Part shown: one piece after another, positions 16,498 to 27,295 of the stretch
How the letters are laid out: each line of letters begins with the position of its first letter
Position numbering within the stretch: the first letter of the stretch is position 1
Source of the DNA: Rhodopseudomonas palustris
Lineage (GTDB): Bacteria > Pseudomonadota > Alphaproteobacteria > Rhizobiales > Xanthobacteraceae
DNA length: 64,000 nt
Direction: 5' to 3'
NCBI RefSeq assembly: GCF_034479375.1
Contig: NZ_CP140155.1
Coordinates: 4,130,501-4,194,500, forward strand
Notes under the pieces: model-generated
What the model saw: the letters and a program-made list of their open reading frames with translations, nothing else
Told to the model about the DNA's origin: nothing
The model's database searches: none
Made by a program: the position numbers and the translations under genes

Positions 16498-18321
16498 ATG
16501 GCGGCGAACGGCAACGGCGCAGCGGCCGCGGGCGGCCACGCCTATCCGATCGAAGACCACGTCTATGATGTCGTCGTTGTCGGCGCCGGCGGCGCGGGCC
16601 TGCGCGCGGTGGTGGGCTGCAGCGAAGCGGGGCTGCGCACCGCCTGCATCACCAAGGTGTTTCCGACCCGCTCCCACACCGTGGCGGCGCAGGGCGGCAT
16701 CTCGGCCTCGCTCGGCAACATGCACAAGGACGACTGGCGCTGGCACATGTACGACACCGTCAAGGGGTCGGACTGGCTCGGCGATCAGGACTCGATCGAG
16801 TACATGGTGCGCAACGCGCCAGAGGCGGTGTACGAGCTCGAACATTGGGGCGTGCCGTTCTCGCGCACCGAGGACGGCAGGATCTATCAGCGGCCGTTCG
16901 GCGGCATGACGCTGGATTTCGGCAAGGGCCAGGCGCAGCGCACCTGCGCGGCCGCCGACCGCACCGGCCACGCCATGCTGCACACGATGTACGGCCAGGC
17001 GCTGCGGCATTCGGCCGAATTCTACATCGAGTTCTTCGCCATCGATCTGATCATGGACGATCAGGGCTGCTGCCGCGGCGTGGTGGCGCTCAAGCTCGAC
17101 GACGGCACCATCCACCGCTTCAAGGCGCAGACCACGATTCTGGCCACCGGCGGCTACGGACGCGCCTACGCCTCCTGCACCTCGGCGCATACCTGCACCG
17201 GCGACGGCGGCGCGATGGCGCTGCGTGCGGGACTGCCGCTGCAGGACATGGAGTTCGTCCAGTTCCACCCGACCGGCATCTACGGCTCGGGCTGCCTCGT
17301 CACCGAAGGCGCCCGCGGCGAGGGCGGCTATCTGGTCAATTCCGAAGGCGAGCGCTTCATGGAGCGCTACGCGCCCTCCGCCAAGGATCTGGCGTCGCGT
17401 GACGTCGTTTCGCGCGCGATGACGATCGAAATGCGCGAGGGCCGCGGCGTCGGCAAGAAGAAGGACCACATCTTCCTGCATCTCGACCATCTGGCGCCGG
17501 AAGTGCTGCACGAGCGGCTGCCGGGCATCTCGGAATCGGCGCGGATCTTCGCCGGCGTCGACGTCACCCGCGAGCCGATCCCGATCCTGCCGACCGTGCA
17601 CTACAACATGGGCGGCATCCCGACCAATTTCCACGGCGAGGTCGTCACCAAGAAGGACGGCGACGACAACGCGGTGGTGCCGGGCCTGATGGCGATCGGC
17701 GAGGCCGCCTGCGTGTCGGTGCACGGCGCCAACCGCCTCGGCTCCAATTCGCTGATCGACCTCGTGGTGTTCGGCCGCGCCGCAGCCTTGCGCTGCGCCG
17801 AGAAGCTGACGCCGAACGGCAAGCAGCCGGAGCTGCCGGCGGATTCCGCCGACATGTCGCTCGGACGGCTCGACAAGAATCGCTACGCATCGGGCGGCAC
17901 GCCGACCGCGAAGCTGCGCGAGGGGATGCAGCAGGTGATGCAGAACAACTGCGCGGTGTTCCGCACCGGCGAGGTTCTGTCCGAGGGCAAGGATCTGATC
18001 CGCAAGGTGCACGGCGGGGTCGCCGATATCGGCGTGTCGGATCGTTCGCTGGTGTGGAATTCCGATCTCGTCGAGACGCTGGAATTCGACAATCTGATCA
18101 TCCAGGCGGTGGTGACGATGAACTCCGCCGCCAACCGCACCGAGAGCCGCGGCGCCCATGCGCGCGAGGACTTCCCGGATCGCGACGACAAGCAATGGAT
18201 GAAGCACACGCTGGCGTGGATCGACGAAGGCGGCGGCACCACGATCGATTACCGCCCGGTCCACGACTACACGATGACCAACGACGTCCAGTACATCCCG
18301 CCGAAGCCGCGGGTGTATTGA
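16498..18321 (+). CDS. sdhA: Succinate dehydrogenase flavoprotein subunit
   Basis: A 607-residue catalytic subunit that oxidises succinate to fumarate with covalent FAD. Motifs: [16 protein letters not shown] (FAD Rossmann), [11 protein letters not shown] with the FAD-linked His, [29 protein letters not shown], the catalytic Arg region [13 protein letters not shown], and [14 protein letters not shown] near the FAD ribityl site. The C-terminus ends with PPKPRVY as usual in alphaproteobacteria. Normally sdhB follows within tens of bases; here a 97-bp palindromic repeat sits in the 129-base gap. Confidence 0.97.
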   Translation: MAANGNGAAAAGGHAYPIEDHVYDVVVVGAGGAGLRAVVGCSEAGLRTACITKVFPTRSHTVAAQGGISASLGNMHKDDWRWHMYDTVKGSDWLGDQDSIEYMVRNAPEAVYELEHWGVPFSRTEDGRIYQRPFGGMTLDFGKGQAQRTCAAADRTGHAMLHTMYGQALRHSAEFYIEFFAIDLIMDDQGCCRGVVALKLDDGTIHRFKAQTTILATGGYGRAYASCTSAHTCTGDGGAMALRAGLPLQDMEFVQFHPTGIYGSGCLVTEGARGEGGYLVNSEGERFMERYAPSAKDLASRDVVSRAMTIEMREGRGVGKKKDHIFLHLDHLAPEVLHERLPGISESARIFAGVDVTREPIPILPTVHYNMGGIPTNFHGEVVTKKDGDDNAVVPGLMAIGEAACVSVHGANRLGSNSLIDLVVFGRAAALRCAEKLTPNGKQPELPADSADMSLGRLDKNRYASGGTPTAKLREGMQQVMQNNCAVFRTGEVLSEGKDLIRKVHGGVADIGVSDRSLVWNSDLVETLEFDNLIIQAVVTMNSAANRTESRGAHAREDFPDRDDKQWMKHTLAWIDEGGGTTIDYRPVHDYTMTNDVQYIPPKPRVY

Positions 18322-18339
18322 GCTAAGGAAACCCGGCCC

Positions 18340-18436
18340 GTCATTCCGGGGCGCGCGCAAGCGCGAACCCGGAATCTGAGACCGAGCAAGGACCAGAGAT
18401 TCCGGGTCTGCGCGCAAGCGCGCATCCCGGAATGAC
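18340..18436. repeat. Palindromic repeat, GTCATTCCGGGGCGC family (copy 3), between sdhA and sdhB
   Basis: GTCATTCCGGGGCGCGC on the left, CGCATCCCGGAATGAC on the right, inner arms GAACCCGGAATCTGA and AGAGATTCCGGGTCT. It forms an RNA hairpin in the sdh message and ends 14 bases before the sdhB ATG. Confidence 0.85.
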
Positions 18437-18450
18437 GAAAGGCAGACGAG

Positions 18451-19233
18451 ATGGTTGAATTCGCACTTCCGAAGAATTCGAAGATTGTCGGCGGCAAGGC
18501 GTGGCCGAAGCCGGAAGGCGCGACCGAGGTTCGCGAATTCCGCGTCTATCGCTGGAATCCCGACGACGGCAAGAACCCGAGCGTCGACACCTACTATGTC
18601 GACAAGCACGATTGCGGCCCGATGGTTCTCGACGGCCTGATCTGGATCAAGAACAACATCGATCCGACGCTGACCTTCCGCCGCTCCTGCCGCGAGGGCG
18701 TGTGCGGCTCGTGCGCGATGAACATCGACGGCGAGAACACGCTGGCCTGCACCAAGGCGATGGACGACGTCCGCGGCGAGGCGGTGAAGGTCAACCCGCT
18801 GCCGCATCAGCCGGTGGTCAAGGATCTGGTCCCCGACCTCACCAATTTCTACGCGCAATACGCCTCGATCGAACCGTGGCTGCAAACGGTGACGCCGACG
18901 CCGCAGAAGGAATGGCGGCAGAGCCACGAGGACCGCGAGAAGCTCGACGGCCTGTACGAATGCATCCTGTGCGCCTGCTGCTCGACCTCGTGCCCGAGCT
19001 ATTGGTGGAATTCAGACCGCTTTCTCGGACCGGCCGCGCTGCTGCAGGCGACGCGCTGGGTCGAGGACAGCCGCGACGAAGCCACCGGCGAGCGGCTCGA
19101 CAATCTCGAGGATCCGTTCCGGATCTATCGCTGCCACACCATCATGAACTGCGCCAAGGCTTGCCCGAAGGGCCTCAACCCCTCGGAAGCGATCGCCAAT
19201 CTCAAGCTCAAGCTGGTCGAACGCCAGATCTGA
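18451..19233 (+). CDS. sdhB: Succinate dehydrogenase iron-sulfur subunit
   Basis: A 260-residue subunit carrying three Fe-S clusters between FAD and quinone. Plant-type 2Fe-2S ligands are in [17 protein letters not shown] with a later CT. The 4Fe-4S and 3Fe-4S ligands are in [16 protein letters not shown] and [17 protein letters not shown]. Length and termination are normal. It is the last gene of sdhCDAB; a GC-rich hairpin lies 25 bases after its stop. Confidence 0.97.
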   Translation: MVEFALPKNSKIVGGKAWPKPEGATEVREFRVYRWNPDDGKNPSVDTYYVDKHDCGPMVLDGLIWIKNNIDPTLTFRRSCREGVCGSCAMNIDGENTLACTKAMDDVRGEAVKVNPLPHQPVVKDLVPDLTNFYAQYASIEPWLQTVTPTPQKEWRQSHEDREKLDGLYECILCACCSTSCPSYWWNSDRFLGPAALLQATRWVEDSRDEATGERLDNLEDPFRIYRCHTIMNCAKACPKGLNPSEAIANLKLKLVERQI

Positions 19234-19258
19234 GCGCTGCGCAGCTTTGTCGCACTGC

Positions 19259-19285
19259 AACGGCCGGGCTCTGTGCCCGGCCGTT
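19259..19285 (+). terminator. Terminator-like hairpin after sdhB
   Basis: AACGGCCGGGC-TCTGT-GCCCGGCCGTT is a perfect 11-base stem, followed by a weak CTGCTTT tail. Confidence 0.65.
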
Positions 19286-19317
19286 CTGCTTTCGGTAGCC
19301 GTCCGGCACCATCCCCC

Positions 19318-19400
19318 GTCCTTGCGAGGAGCGCAGCGACGAAGCAATCCAGCGCATCGCGTGCTGCCGCTGGATTGCTTCGCTACGCTCGCAATGACGG
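19318..19400. repeat. Palindromic repeat, CCTTGCGAGGAGCGCAGCGA family
   Basis: Left arm CTTGCGAGGAGCGCAGCGAC and GAAGCAATCCAGC, right arm GCTGGATTGCTTCGCTACGC and TCGCAATGACGG. This repeat type is common between genes in Rhizobiales. Confidence 0.8.
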
Positions 19401-19474
19401 AGAGGACAACCCGGAGCCGCGGAACATCGCCGCACAGCAATCGTTATGCCGCAGAACAGGCATGGAGATTGTCG

Positions 19475-19963
19475 ATGGCGGTGAATACCAATCCGGGCGA
19501 AGCGCAGCACGCCTGGGATCTGATGAAGAAGATCACCTTCGCGATGCTGGCGACGCGCGACGGCGAGAAGATCCGCTCGAGGCCGATGGCAGCCTATATT
19601 CGTCCTGAGGAAGGTCTGATCTATTTCCTCACCGATGTCCGCCGCCACAAGGACGATGAGATCGCGCAGGATCACCACGTCAATCTCGGTTTCGCCGATG
19701 CGAGCGCGCAGAAATACGTCTCGGTGTCGGGCTATGGGGCGATCAGCAACGACCGCGCCAAGATCAAGGAGCTGTTCGGCACCGCTGCGAAAGCGTGGTG
19801 GGACAGCCCCGATGATCCGAACATTCGCATTCTCGAGGTCACGCCCGAAGAGGCCGAGTACTGGGATTCACCGGGCACCCTCGTCAGCTATGTGAAGATG
19901 GCGGTGGCGGCGGCGACCGGGTCGCGCCCCGATCTCGGCGACAATCGCAAGGTCGCGATCTGA
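19475..19963 (+). CDS. Pyridoxamine 5'-phosphate oxidase-fold (general stress 26-like) protein
   Basis: A 162-residue split-barrel flavin-binding protein. ITFAMLATRDGEKIRSRPMA and IYFLTDVRRHKDDEIAQDHHVNL are the FMN-binding strands of the PPOX/stress-26 branch, and KAWWDSPDDPNIRILEV is the conserved tail. Members bind FMN or F420 and are linked to stress; the substrate here is unknown, and it is not the biosynthetic PdxH. The start follows GGAG 8 bases upstream. Its stop overlaps the start of the following proline-rich gene (TGATGATG), implying coupled translation. Confidence 0.88.
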   Translation: MAVNTNPGEAQHAWDLMKKITFAMLATRDGEKIRSRPMAAYIRPEEGLIYFLTDVRRHKDDEIAQDHHVNLGFADASAQKYVSVSGYGAISNDRAKIKELFGTAAKAWWDSPDDPNIRILEVTPEEAEYWDSPGTLVSYVKMAVAAATGSRPDLGDNRKVAI

Positions 19964-20220
19964 TGATGCCCGAACCGCAGGAAGTCCCTGATACACCGGG
20001 CCCGGTCGAGCCGCCGCCGGAGGTGCCGTCGAGCACGCCCGGCACGCCCACCGAGCCGCCGCGCGAATCGCCGCCGGGAAATCCCAATCCGGACATTCCG
20101 CCGCCGATCGACGAGCCCGGCGCGCCGCCGGTGCCGGAAGAACTGCCGGGACAGACGCCGGACGAAGTACCAATGCCACCTTCACCCGGGCCGGGCGCGC
20201 CCAACCCGGCCATCATGTGA
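19963..20220 (+). CDS. Proline-rich small protein, coupled to the PPOX-fold gene
   Basis: An 85-residue protein of about one-third proline with acidic spacers (MMPEPQEVPDTPGPVEPPPE...). It has no signal peptide, no membrane segment and no cysteine, so it is probably disordered. I do not recognise a family. The start codon lies inside the stop of the preceding gene, the usual sign of a real coupled gene, but high GC also favours chance open frames, so moderate confidence only. Confidence 0.55.
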   Translation: MMPEPQEVPDTPGPVEPPPEVPSSTPGTPTEPPRESPPGNPNPDIPPPIDEPGAPPVPEELPGQTPDEVPMPPSPGPGAPNPAIM

Positions 20221-20507
20221 ACGCCGCATCGTCGCGCAACGACGAGCGGCGTGCTGCGATGCCGTCTCGTTCGTCGCGATCACGCGGCGTGATCACCGAC
20301 CGCGGCCGGGCCGCCGCCGTATCCGACGTCTGAATGCGCGATGAATAGCGGCTCGTTGGTCGGCGACACATCTCGAAATAATTAGTTGCGCCGCCGGGCG
20401 GACGGCCACAATCCGGCCCCACGGGTCATCGTTGATCGAATCGACGGGCCGGCTACGTCCGCGATGGATCGTTTGGCTCGCAGCATTTTGATACGCGGGG
20501 AATACCA

Positions 20508-22448
20508 ATGAAAAGAATTCAGCTCGCCTTGCTCGCCTCGACAGCGATCGTCGTGTGGCAGTCCGCAACTCTCCCGGCGCACGCCGATGCGACGTCGGTG
20601 ATTGCAACGCCGATGCTGATGGCGCAAGCCGCACCTGCCGACAAGGGCGACGAGAAGAAGGGCCCGCCGGCCGGGGAGCGGAAGGGGCCGCCACCGGGCG
20701 CTGCCCCGCCGCCGCCGCGTCCCGCCGCTCCGCCCGCCGCCGCGCCGCCCGCCGGTCGCATCGGCGAACCGCCGGCTGCGCCGCGCGCCGAACCGCCGCC
20801 GCGTCCGGCTCCCCCGCCGGCACCGAAGGCGGAGCCGCCGGCCGCCCCGCGCGCGGCGCCGCCTCCTCCTCCGCCCGCGGCCGCGACGCCCCCGCGCCCG
20901 CCGGCGCCTCCGGCCGAGAAGAGCGCCCCGCGCGCCGAGCCACCCGCTGCCCCGCGCGTCGCACCGCCGCCCCCGCCGGCTGCGGCTCCGCAGCAGCGTC
21001 AATCCGCGCCGCCTCCCGCGGACAAGGGCGCCGCGCCGCCGCCGCGTCCGGCACCGCCGGCTGCGGGCCAGATCGGCGCCCCGCCGGCGGGCCAGACTCC
21101 GCCTCCGGCCGTGCAGAAGGGCGGACCGCCCCCGGCCGCTGCGCAGCCGCCTGCCGCCCAGCGGAGCGCGCCGCCCCAGCAACCGCCGGCTGCGCCGGCC
21201 GACAAGGGCGCGCCGCCGCCGGCTGCCGGTCAGATCGGCTCGCCGCCGCCGGCCCAGACCCCACCGCCGCCCGCCGCGCAGAAGGCGGCTCCGCCTCCGC
21301 CTGCCGCCGCACCGGCCGACAAGGGCGCCGCGGCTCCGCCGCCTCTGCCCGCCGCCGGCACGATCGGCCCGCAGGGCGCGCAGCCCGGCGGAGCGGCCTT
21401 GCCGCCGGGTGCCCCGGTGGCGCGCACGCCGCCGCCGACGGTGACCACCCCGATTCCGGCCGCGCCGCCGCCGCCGCAGGCGATGACGCCGATCGCCCCG
21501 GGTGCTGCGCCGCAAGGCCCGCGCAACATCTCCGACTTCCGCGGTGAACGCCGCGAGGTCCGCGAGGGCGGTCGCACCGTGATCACCGAGCCCGGCCGCG
21601 TCATCGTGCGCGATCCGGGAGGCCGGGAGTTCATCCGCCACAACGAGATGGATCGCTTCCGCTACGGCGCGCGCGACATCCGCACCGAGCCCGGTCGCGG
21701 CGGTGACACCCGCACCATCGTGGTCCGGCCCGACGGCACCGAGATCATCAACGTCACGGGCCGCGACGGCCAGTTGGTGCGGCGAATCCGCCGCGATCGC
21801 GACGGCCGCGAGATCATCATCATCGACAACAGCTTCGGTCCGAGCGACCGGGCGAACTTCTACGTCGATCTGCCGCCGCCGGTGCTGCGGATTCCGCGCG
21901 ACCGCTACATCGTCGACTACGAGGACGCCTCGCCGGAGCTGATCTACGACACGCTCGAAGCCCCACCCGTGGAGCGGATCGAACGCCGCTACTCGATGGA
22001 CGAGATCCGCTACAGCCCGTCGGTGCGGCAGCGGATGCCCTCGATCGACCTCAACACCATCACCTTCGAGCTCGGCTCGTGGGACATCTCGCCGGATCAG
22101 GCGTCCAAGCTGCAGGTGATCGCCGACGGCCTCAACCGGGCGATCCGGCGCAATCCGCGCGAGGTGTTCCTGATCGAGGGCCACACCGACGCGACCGGCA
22201 ACGACACCGACAATCTGTCGCTGTCCGACCGCCGCGCCGAGGCCGCCGCGACGCTGCTCACCCAGCAGTTCGGCGTTCCGGCGGAGAACCTGACCTCGCA
22301 GGGCTATGGCGAGCAGTATCTGAAGGTGCAGACCGACGGACCGGAGCGGCAGAACCGCCGCGTCACCGTCCGCCGCATCACGCCGCTGCTGAACGGTGGT
22401 CAGGCCGCGCTGCCGCCGCCGCCCCCGGGCGTCGCCCCGCCGCGCTGA
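20508..22448 (+). CDS. OmpA-family outer-membrane/peptidoglycan-binding protein with a long Pro/Ala-rich region
   Basis: A 646-residue exported protein. Residues 1-27 are a Sec signal peptide (KRIQLALLASTAIVVWQ, cut near AHA-DA). Residues about 45-335 are almost entirely Pro, Ala, Gly with repeated units such as PPAAGQIG.PP and ADKGAAPPP. Residues about 345-500 are rich in Arg and Asp with a repeated TEPGR/RDPGG pattern. The C-terminal 110 residues are an OmpA domain: ITFELGSWDIS, LIEGHTDATGND, LSDRRAEAAATLL and QGYGEQYLKV, including the Asp and Arg that hold diaminopimelate. It probably spans the periplasm and anchors the envelope to peptidoglycan. A strong terminator follows. Confidence 0.88.
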   Translation: MKRIQLALLASTAIVVWQSATLPAHADATSVIATPMLMAQAAPADKGDEKKGPPAGERKGPPPGAAPPPPRPAAPPAAAPPAGRIGEPPAAPRAEPPPRPAPPPAPKAEPPAAPRAAPPPPPPAAATPPRPPAPPAEKSAPRAEPPAAPRVAPPPPPAAAPQQRQSAPPPADKGAAPPPRPAPPAAGQIGAPPAGQTPPPAVQKGGPPPAAAQPPAAQRSAPPQQPPAAPADKGAPPPAAGQIGSPPPAQTPPPPAAQKAAPPPPAAAPADKGAAAPPPLPAAGTIGPQGAQPGGAALPPGAPVARTPPPTVTTPIPAAPPPPQAMTPIAPGAAPQGPRNISDFRGERREVREGGRTVITEPGRVIVRDPGGREFIRHNEMDRFRYGARDIRTEPGRGGDTRTIVVRPDGTEIINVTGRDGQLVRRIRRDRDGREIIIIDNSFGPSDRANFYVDLPPPVLRIPRDRYIVDYEDASPELIYDTLEAPPVERIERRYSMDEIRYSPSVRQRMPSIDLNTITFELGSWDISPDQASKLQVIADGLNRAIRRNPREVFLIEGHTDATGNDTDNLSLSDRRAEAAATLLTQQFGVPAENLTSQGYGEQYLKVQTDGPERQNRRVTVRRITPLLNGGQAALPPPPPGVAPPR

Positions 22449-22469
22449 GCGGCGCGCCCACACGAACTG

Positions 22470-22498
22470 AAAAGCCGCGCTCCGTGCGCGGCTTTTTT
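22470..22498 (+). terminator. Intrinsic terminator of the OmpA-family gene
   Basis: AAAAGCCGCGC-TCCGT-GCGCGGCTTTTTT, a stem of 7 GC-rich pairs flanked by A/T pairs, with a six-T run. Confidence 0.93.
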
Positions 22499-22560
22499 GA
22501 CGAGCTGATTGATCCGATACGAGCTGATCCGCCCACCCTTCAGGCTCTCCACCCCCACGC

Positions 22561-22702
22561 CGTCATCCTGAGAGCCTGCCCCGGACTTGATCCGGGGTGC
22601 GAGCGCAGCGAGCCTCGAAGGATGAGAGACGAGTGCCCGCGGCCATCCTTCGAGGCACGCCGTGCCGCGCGAGCGCGGCGCGACGTGCGCCTCAGGATGA
22701 CG
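22561..22702. repeat. Palindromic repeat, CGTCATCCTGAGAGCC family
   Basis: Left arm CGTCATCCTGAG with GCCTCGAAGGATGA, right arm GGCCATCCTTCGAGGCACGC and CCTCAGGATGACG. A repeat type common in Rhizobiales, between convergent genes. Confidence 0.8.
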
Positions 22703-22759
22703 CTGAAGAAAGGGCCGCCCGATTGAGAGACTTCGGCAGCGTCCGAGGTTGGCCGCGCC

Positions 22760-23287
22760 TCAGCGCGTCACCACCACCTGGGTGCCGACCGGGACGCGCT
22801 GATACAGGTCGGTGATGTCGTCGTTGAGCATCCGGATGCAGCCGTAGGAAACGAAGCCGCCGATCGAGCTCGGCCGGTTGGTGCCGTGGATGGCGTATTC
22901 GCCGCCGGCCAGCGTCATCGCCGCGACGCCCATCGGGTTCTCGGGCGTGCCGCCGGCGATCACATCCGGGATGGCCGGATTGTCGCGCTTGACGTCCGCG
23001 GGCGGCGCCCAGGCCGGGTTGCGATATTTGCCGTCGATCTTGGTGACGCCTTCCCAGCTCTTGCCGGGCTTGCCGACGCCGACCCGATAGCGCACCGCCT
23101 GGCCCGGCTCGACCACCAGGTACAGCTTGCGCTCGTGAGTCTTCACCACGATCGTCCCCGGCGAATAGTCACCCCGGAAGGCGACCAGACTGGGCCCTGC
23201 CTCGGCGCCGGGCGCCGCCAGCATCGACGTCGCGGCCAGCGCCGCGAATGCAACTGCTCGTCTTGCCGAACGAAATCCAAAAGACAT
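22760..23287 (-). CDS. L,D-transpeptidase (YkuD/ErfK family), exported
   Basis: A 175-residue protein with a signal peptide (residues about 1-31, ending AAPGAEA). The YkuD domain starts IVVKTHERKLYLVVEPGQAVRYRVGVGKPG and carries the active-site pair EYAIHGTNRPSSIGG and VSYGCIRMLNDDI. The nucleophile is the Cys of SYGCIRM; the residue before Gly is Tyr instead of the usual His. The enzyme should form 3-3 peptidoglycan cross-links or attach proteins to the wall in the periplasm. The start ATG is preceded by GGGAGAGACGG. It is monocistronic. Confidence 0.93.
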   Translation of the reverse strand: MSFGFRSARRAVAFAALAATSMLAAPGAEAGPSLVAFRGDYSPGTIVVKTHERKLYLVVEPGQAVRYRVGVGKPGKSWEGVTKIDGKYRNPAWAPPADVKRDNPAIPDVIAGGTPENPMGVAAMTLAGGEYAIHGTNRPSSIGGFVSYGCIRMLNDDITDLYQRVPVGTQVVVTR

Positions 23288-23594
23288 CCGTCTCTCCCAA
23301 TCCCTCTGCCGGTCTCCGTCCCGTCCGACCGTTCGGCGCGCCGCCGCGACATGGTAGCGCGACGCGTTAACCGACTGGTTGTGAGCTGGCGCCGGGAGGA
23401 GAGCGAACGCGGCATTGAAAGAAAATCCGCGGATGAAAGTAAATATCAGGAAAACAACACTCGGCCGCAAAGTAACCACCGAGGCCGACCGCAGCTACAC
23501 ATGTTGTTGAACAGCCACACTCGCAACGTCCGCGAGCGGGGGCGGCGCGGTCCGTCGTTTCGAATGTGAGGGGTGCGCCTGGCCGGCGCCGCAG

Positions 23595-23625
23595 TCCGGG
23601 CCCCGCCCCCGTCAAGGGGGCGGGG
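23595..23625. terminator. GC-rich hairpin after acs
   Basis: GGCCCCGCCCCC-GTCAA-GGGGGCGGGGC lies just past the leftward acs stop. No T-run, so a stabilising or terminating role is only probable. Confidence 0.5.
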
Positions 23626-23642
23626 CGTCGCCGCCGCGGCGG

Positions 23643-25595
<1,953 letters not shown>

Positions 25596-26025
25596 TCTTT
25601 CCTCCACCCGAATACGCGGCCTTGCCGCACCCGCCGTCGGTGCACGGACCGCAAATCGCTTCAAACCCGGCGGGCTCATCCGTCAGCACATCCTGCTCGC
25701 CGGACCCTAGAACCCGGATCGGGCGAAATCGCGAGGATTGCTGATGGATGAGGTTCGCCGGCGAAAAGACGTGCGATCGTCTGACCATCCGGCCGTTGTT
25801 ATTGGTGCGATTATGCGTCGCCGCCCCCCGCGCCGACAAGCGGGGCGTTCATCCGACTTTTGGCGCTGATTTGCGGCCGCCTGATGGGCCGGGCGGCAGG
25901 GAGGTGTGGCGAAGCAGCCGGGGCGGCGGCCGCATCGAGCTCTCCGCGGTGCCCGCGCGATATTCCGCAAGGTCCTGATCAGTCGAAGCAATTTCGATCT
26001 GGCGGGCGGGCAGGCGACCGCCTGA
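25596..26025. other. Gene-free spacer upstream of acs
   Basis: About 430 bases. No supported gene, tRNA or strong hairpin was found. It must hold the acs promoter, reading left, but I cannot place the boxes. Confidence 0.45.
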
Positions 26026-26685
26026 TCATTTCAGCGTCCACACGCCGGTGGCCTTGATCTCGGCGTCCTCCAGCTCCCGCGTCACCGGCACGCTGTAGTC
26101 GGCGAGTCGGGTAAGTCTGTCCTTCGGCAGATAGGAACGGCCCGGATCGCCGATCAGCACCAGCGCGCCGTTCGCCGCGCGGCGCTGCAGCAAGGCGAAG
26201 GCCAGTTCGGCGATGTCCTGCTGATAGAAGATGTCGCCGGCGAGCACGGTCTGGGCCGGCGCGGCGTGCTCTGCGGCGAGCAGATCGTCGCCGCTGATGT
26301 CGAGCGCGACGCCGTTCGCCGCGGCATTGACGGCAATCGCCTCGCGCGCGAAGCCGTCGATGTCGAACGCGGTGACGCGCTTCGCCCCGGCCTTCATCGC
26401 CGCGATCGCCACCAGCCCGGAGCCGGCGGCGAAATCGATCACCTCGCGGCCGGCGACGCAGTCCGGATGATCGAGCACATAGCGCGCCAGCGCCTGCCCG
26501 CCGGCCCAGGCGAACGCCCAGAACGGCGGCGGTAGCCCGGCCTCGCCGAGCTCCTCCTCGGTCAGCCGCCACAGCGGCAGCGCCTCGTCGGCGACGTGCA
26601 GCGAGATCTCCGGCACCAGCGGCACGGGCCGCAGCCTTGTGTTGTCGCGAATGAAGGCGAGGGGATCGGCGATGGCGGTGCTCAT
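26026..26685 (-). CDS. Class I SAM methyltransferase, ETF-beta lysine methyltransferase (METTL20/ETFBKMT) homologue
   Basis: A 219-residue cytosolic methyltransferase. It follows the METTL20 layout closely: PPFWAFAWAGGQALARYVLD before motif I, EVIDFAAGSGLVAIAAMKAG (motif I, SAM loop), VTAFDIDGFAREAIAVN, LAGDIFYQQDIAELAFALLQ (the post-I D-x-F-Y signature), VLIGDPGRSYLPKDRL, then a VWTLK end. Homologues in mitochondria and Agrobacterium trimethylate lysines near the recognition loop of electron-transfer flavoprotein beta. That role is inferred here; no etf genes are in the window. An ATG 36 bases upstream is an alternative start. Confidence 0.85.
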   Translation of the reverse strand: MSTAIADPLAFIRDNTRLRPVPLVPEISLHVADEALPLWRLTEEELGEAGLPPPFWAFAWAGGQALARYVLDHPDCVAGREVIDFAAGSGLVAIAAMKAGAKRVTAFDIDGFAREAIAVNAAANGVALDISGDDLLAAEHAAPAQTVLAGDIFYQQDIAELAFALLQRRAANGALVLIGDPGRSYLPKDRLTRLADYSVPVTRELEDAEIKATGVWTLK

Positions 26686-26774
26686 CGAAGGGTGATGGAG
26701 CGGCGGTGTGGAGATGTCCATGGGGTCGCCGCTGCGCCGCACGTCCAGGGCAGGGGGTCACAACAAAGCGACCT

Positions 26775-26868
26775 GTCATGCGCGGGCTTGACCCGCGCAT
26801 CCATCATCCGCGAAGCGGACCGAAAATTCGCGAAGAGGATGGATTGCCGGGTCAAGCCCGGCAATGAC
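26775..26868. repeat. Palindromic repeat, GTCATTGCCGGGCTTGACCC family (copy 2)
   Basis: Left GTCATGCGCGGGCTTGACCC, right GGGTCAAGCCCGGCAATGAC, inner ATCCATC arms. It ends 8 bases before the leftward EVE gene's stop. Confidence 0.8.
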
Positions 26869-26876
26869 GAGTTGGA

Positions 26877-27290
26877 TTACAGCCCGCCCATCTTGCAGAC
26901 CAGCTTCCACTCGTCGGCGGTGACCGGCTGAACCGACAGGCGCGAGTATTTCAGCAGCGCCATCTCGGCGAGCTTCTTCTCTTCTTTCACAGCCGCCAGC
27001 GTCACCGGGGTCTTCAGCTTCTTGTCGGCCTTGAGGTCGACGCAGACGAATTTGCCGCTTTCGTCGGTCGGGTCCGGATAGGCCTCGCGGATGATCTCGG
27101 CGATGCCGACGATCTCCTTGCCCTCGTTGGAGTGATAGAAGAACGCGCGGTCGCCCTTTTTCATCGCCATCATGTGCAGCTTGGCGGAGTGATTGCGCAC
27201 CCCGGTCCAGGCCTCGCCCTTGGCGCCCTTGGCCACCTGCTGGTCCCACGACCACACCGAGGGCTCGGATTTCACCAGCCAGTACGCCAT
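26877..27290 (-). CDS. EVE-domain protein (thymocyte nuclear protein 1-like)
   Basis: A 137-residue single EVE domain. It begins MAYWLVKSEPSVWSWDQQ (YWLxKSEP signature), then TGVRNHSAKLHMMAMKKGDRAFFYHSNEGKEIVGIAEI and a C-terminal KYSRLSVQPVTADEWKLV. EVE belongs to the PUA superfamily, which binds modified bases in DNA or RNA; the ligand here is unknown. It starts 5 bases after the gpsA stop, so it is the last gene of a tsaD-gpsA-EVE string. Confidence 0.92.
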   Translation of the reverse strand: MAYWLVKSEPSVWSWDQQVAKGAKGEAWTGVRNHSAKLHMMAMKKGDRAFFYHSNEGKEIVGIAEIIREAYPDPTDESGKFVCVDLKADKKLKTPVTLAAVKEEKKLAEMALLKYSRLSVQPVTADEWKLVCKMGGL

Positions 27291-27295
27291 CGTCA

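Noticed and set aside
15961..18927. Open frame of nearly 1000 codons on the reverse strand
   Set aside because: It is antisense to sdhD, sdhA and sdhB, is extremely rich in Arg, His and Gly, and has no recognisable domain. High GC makes such frames common opposite true genes.
20382..22463. 693-codon reverse-strand frame rich in Arg and Gly
   Set aside because: Complement of the Pro/Ala repeats of the OmpA-like gene; composition explained by that.
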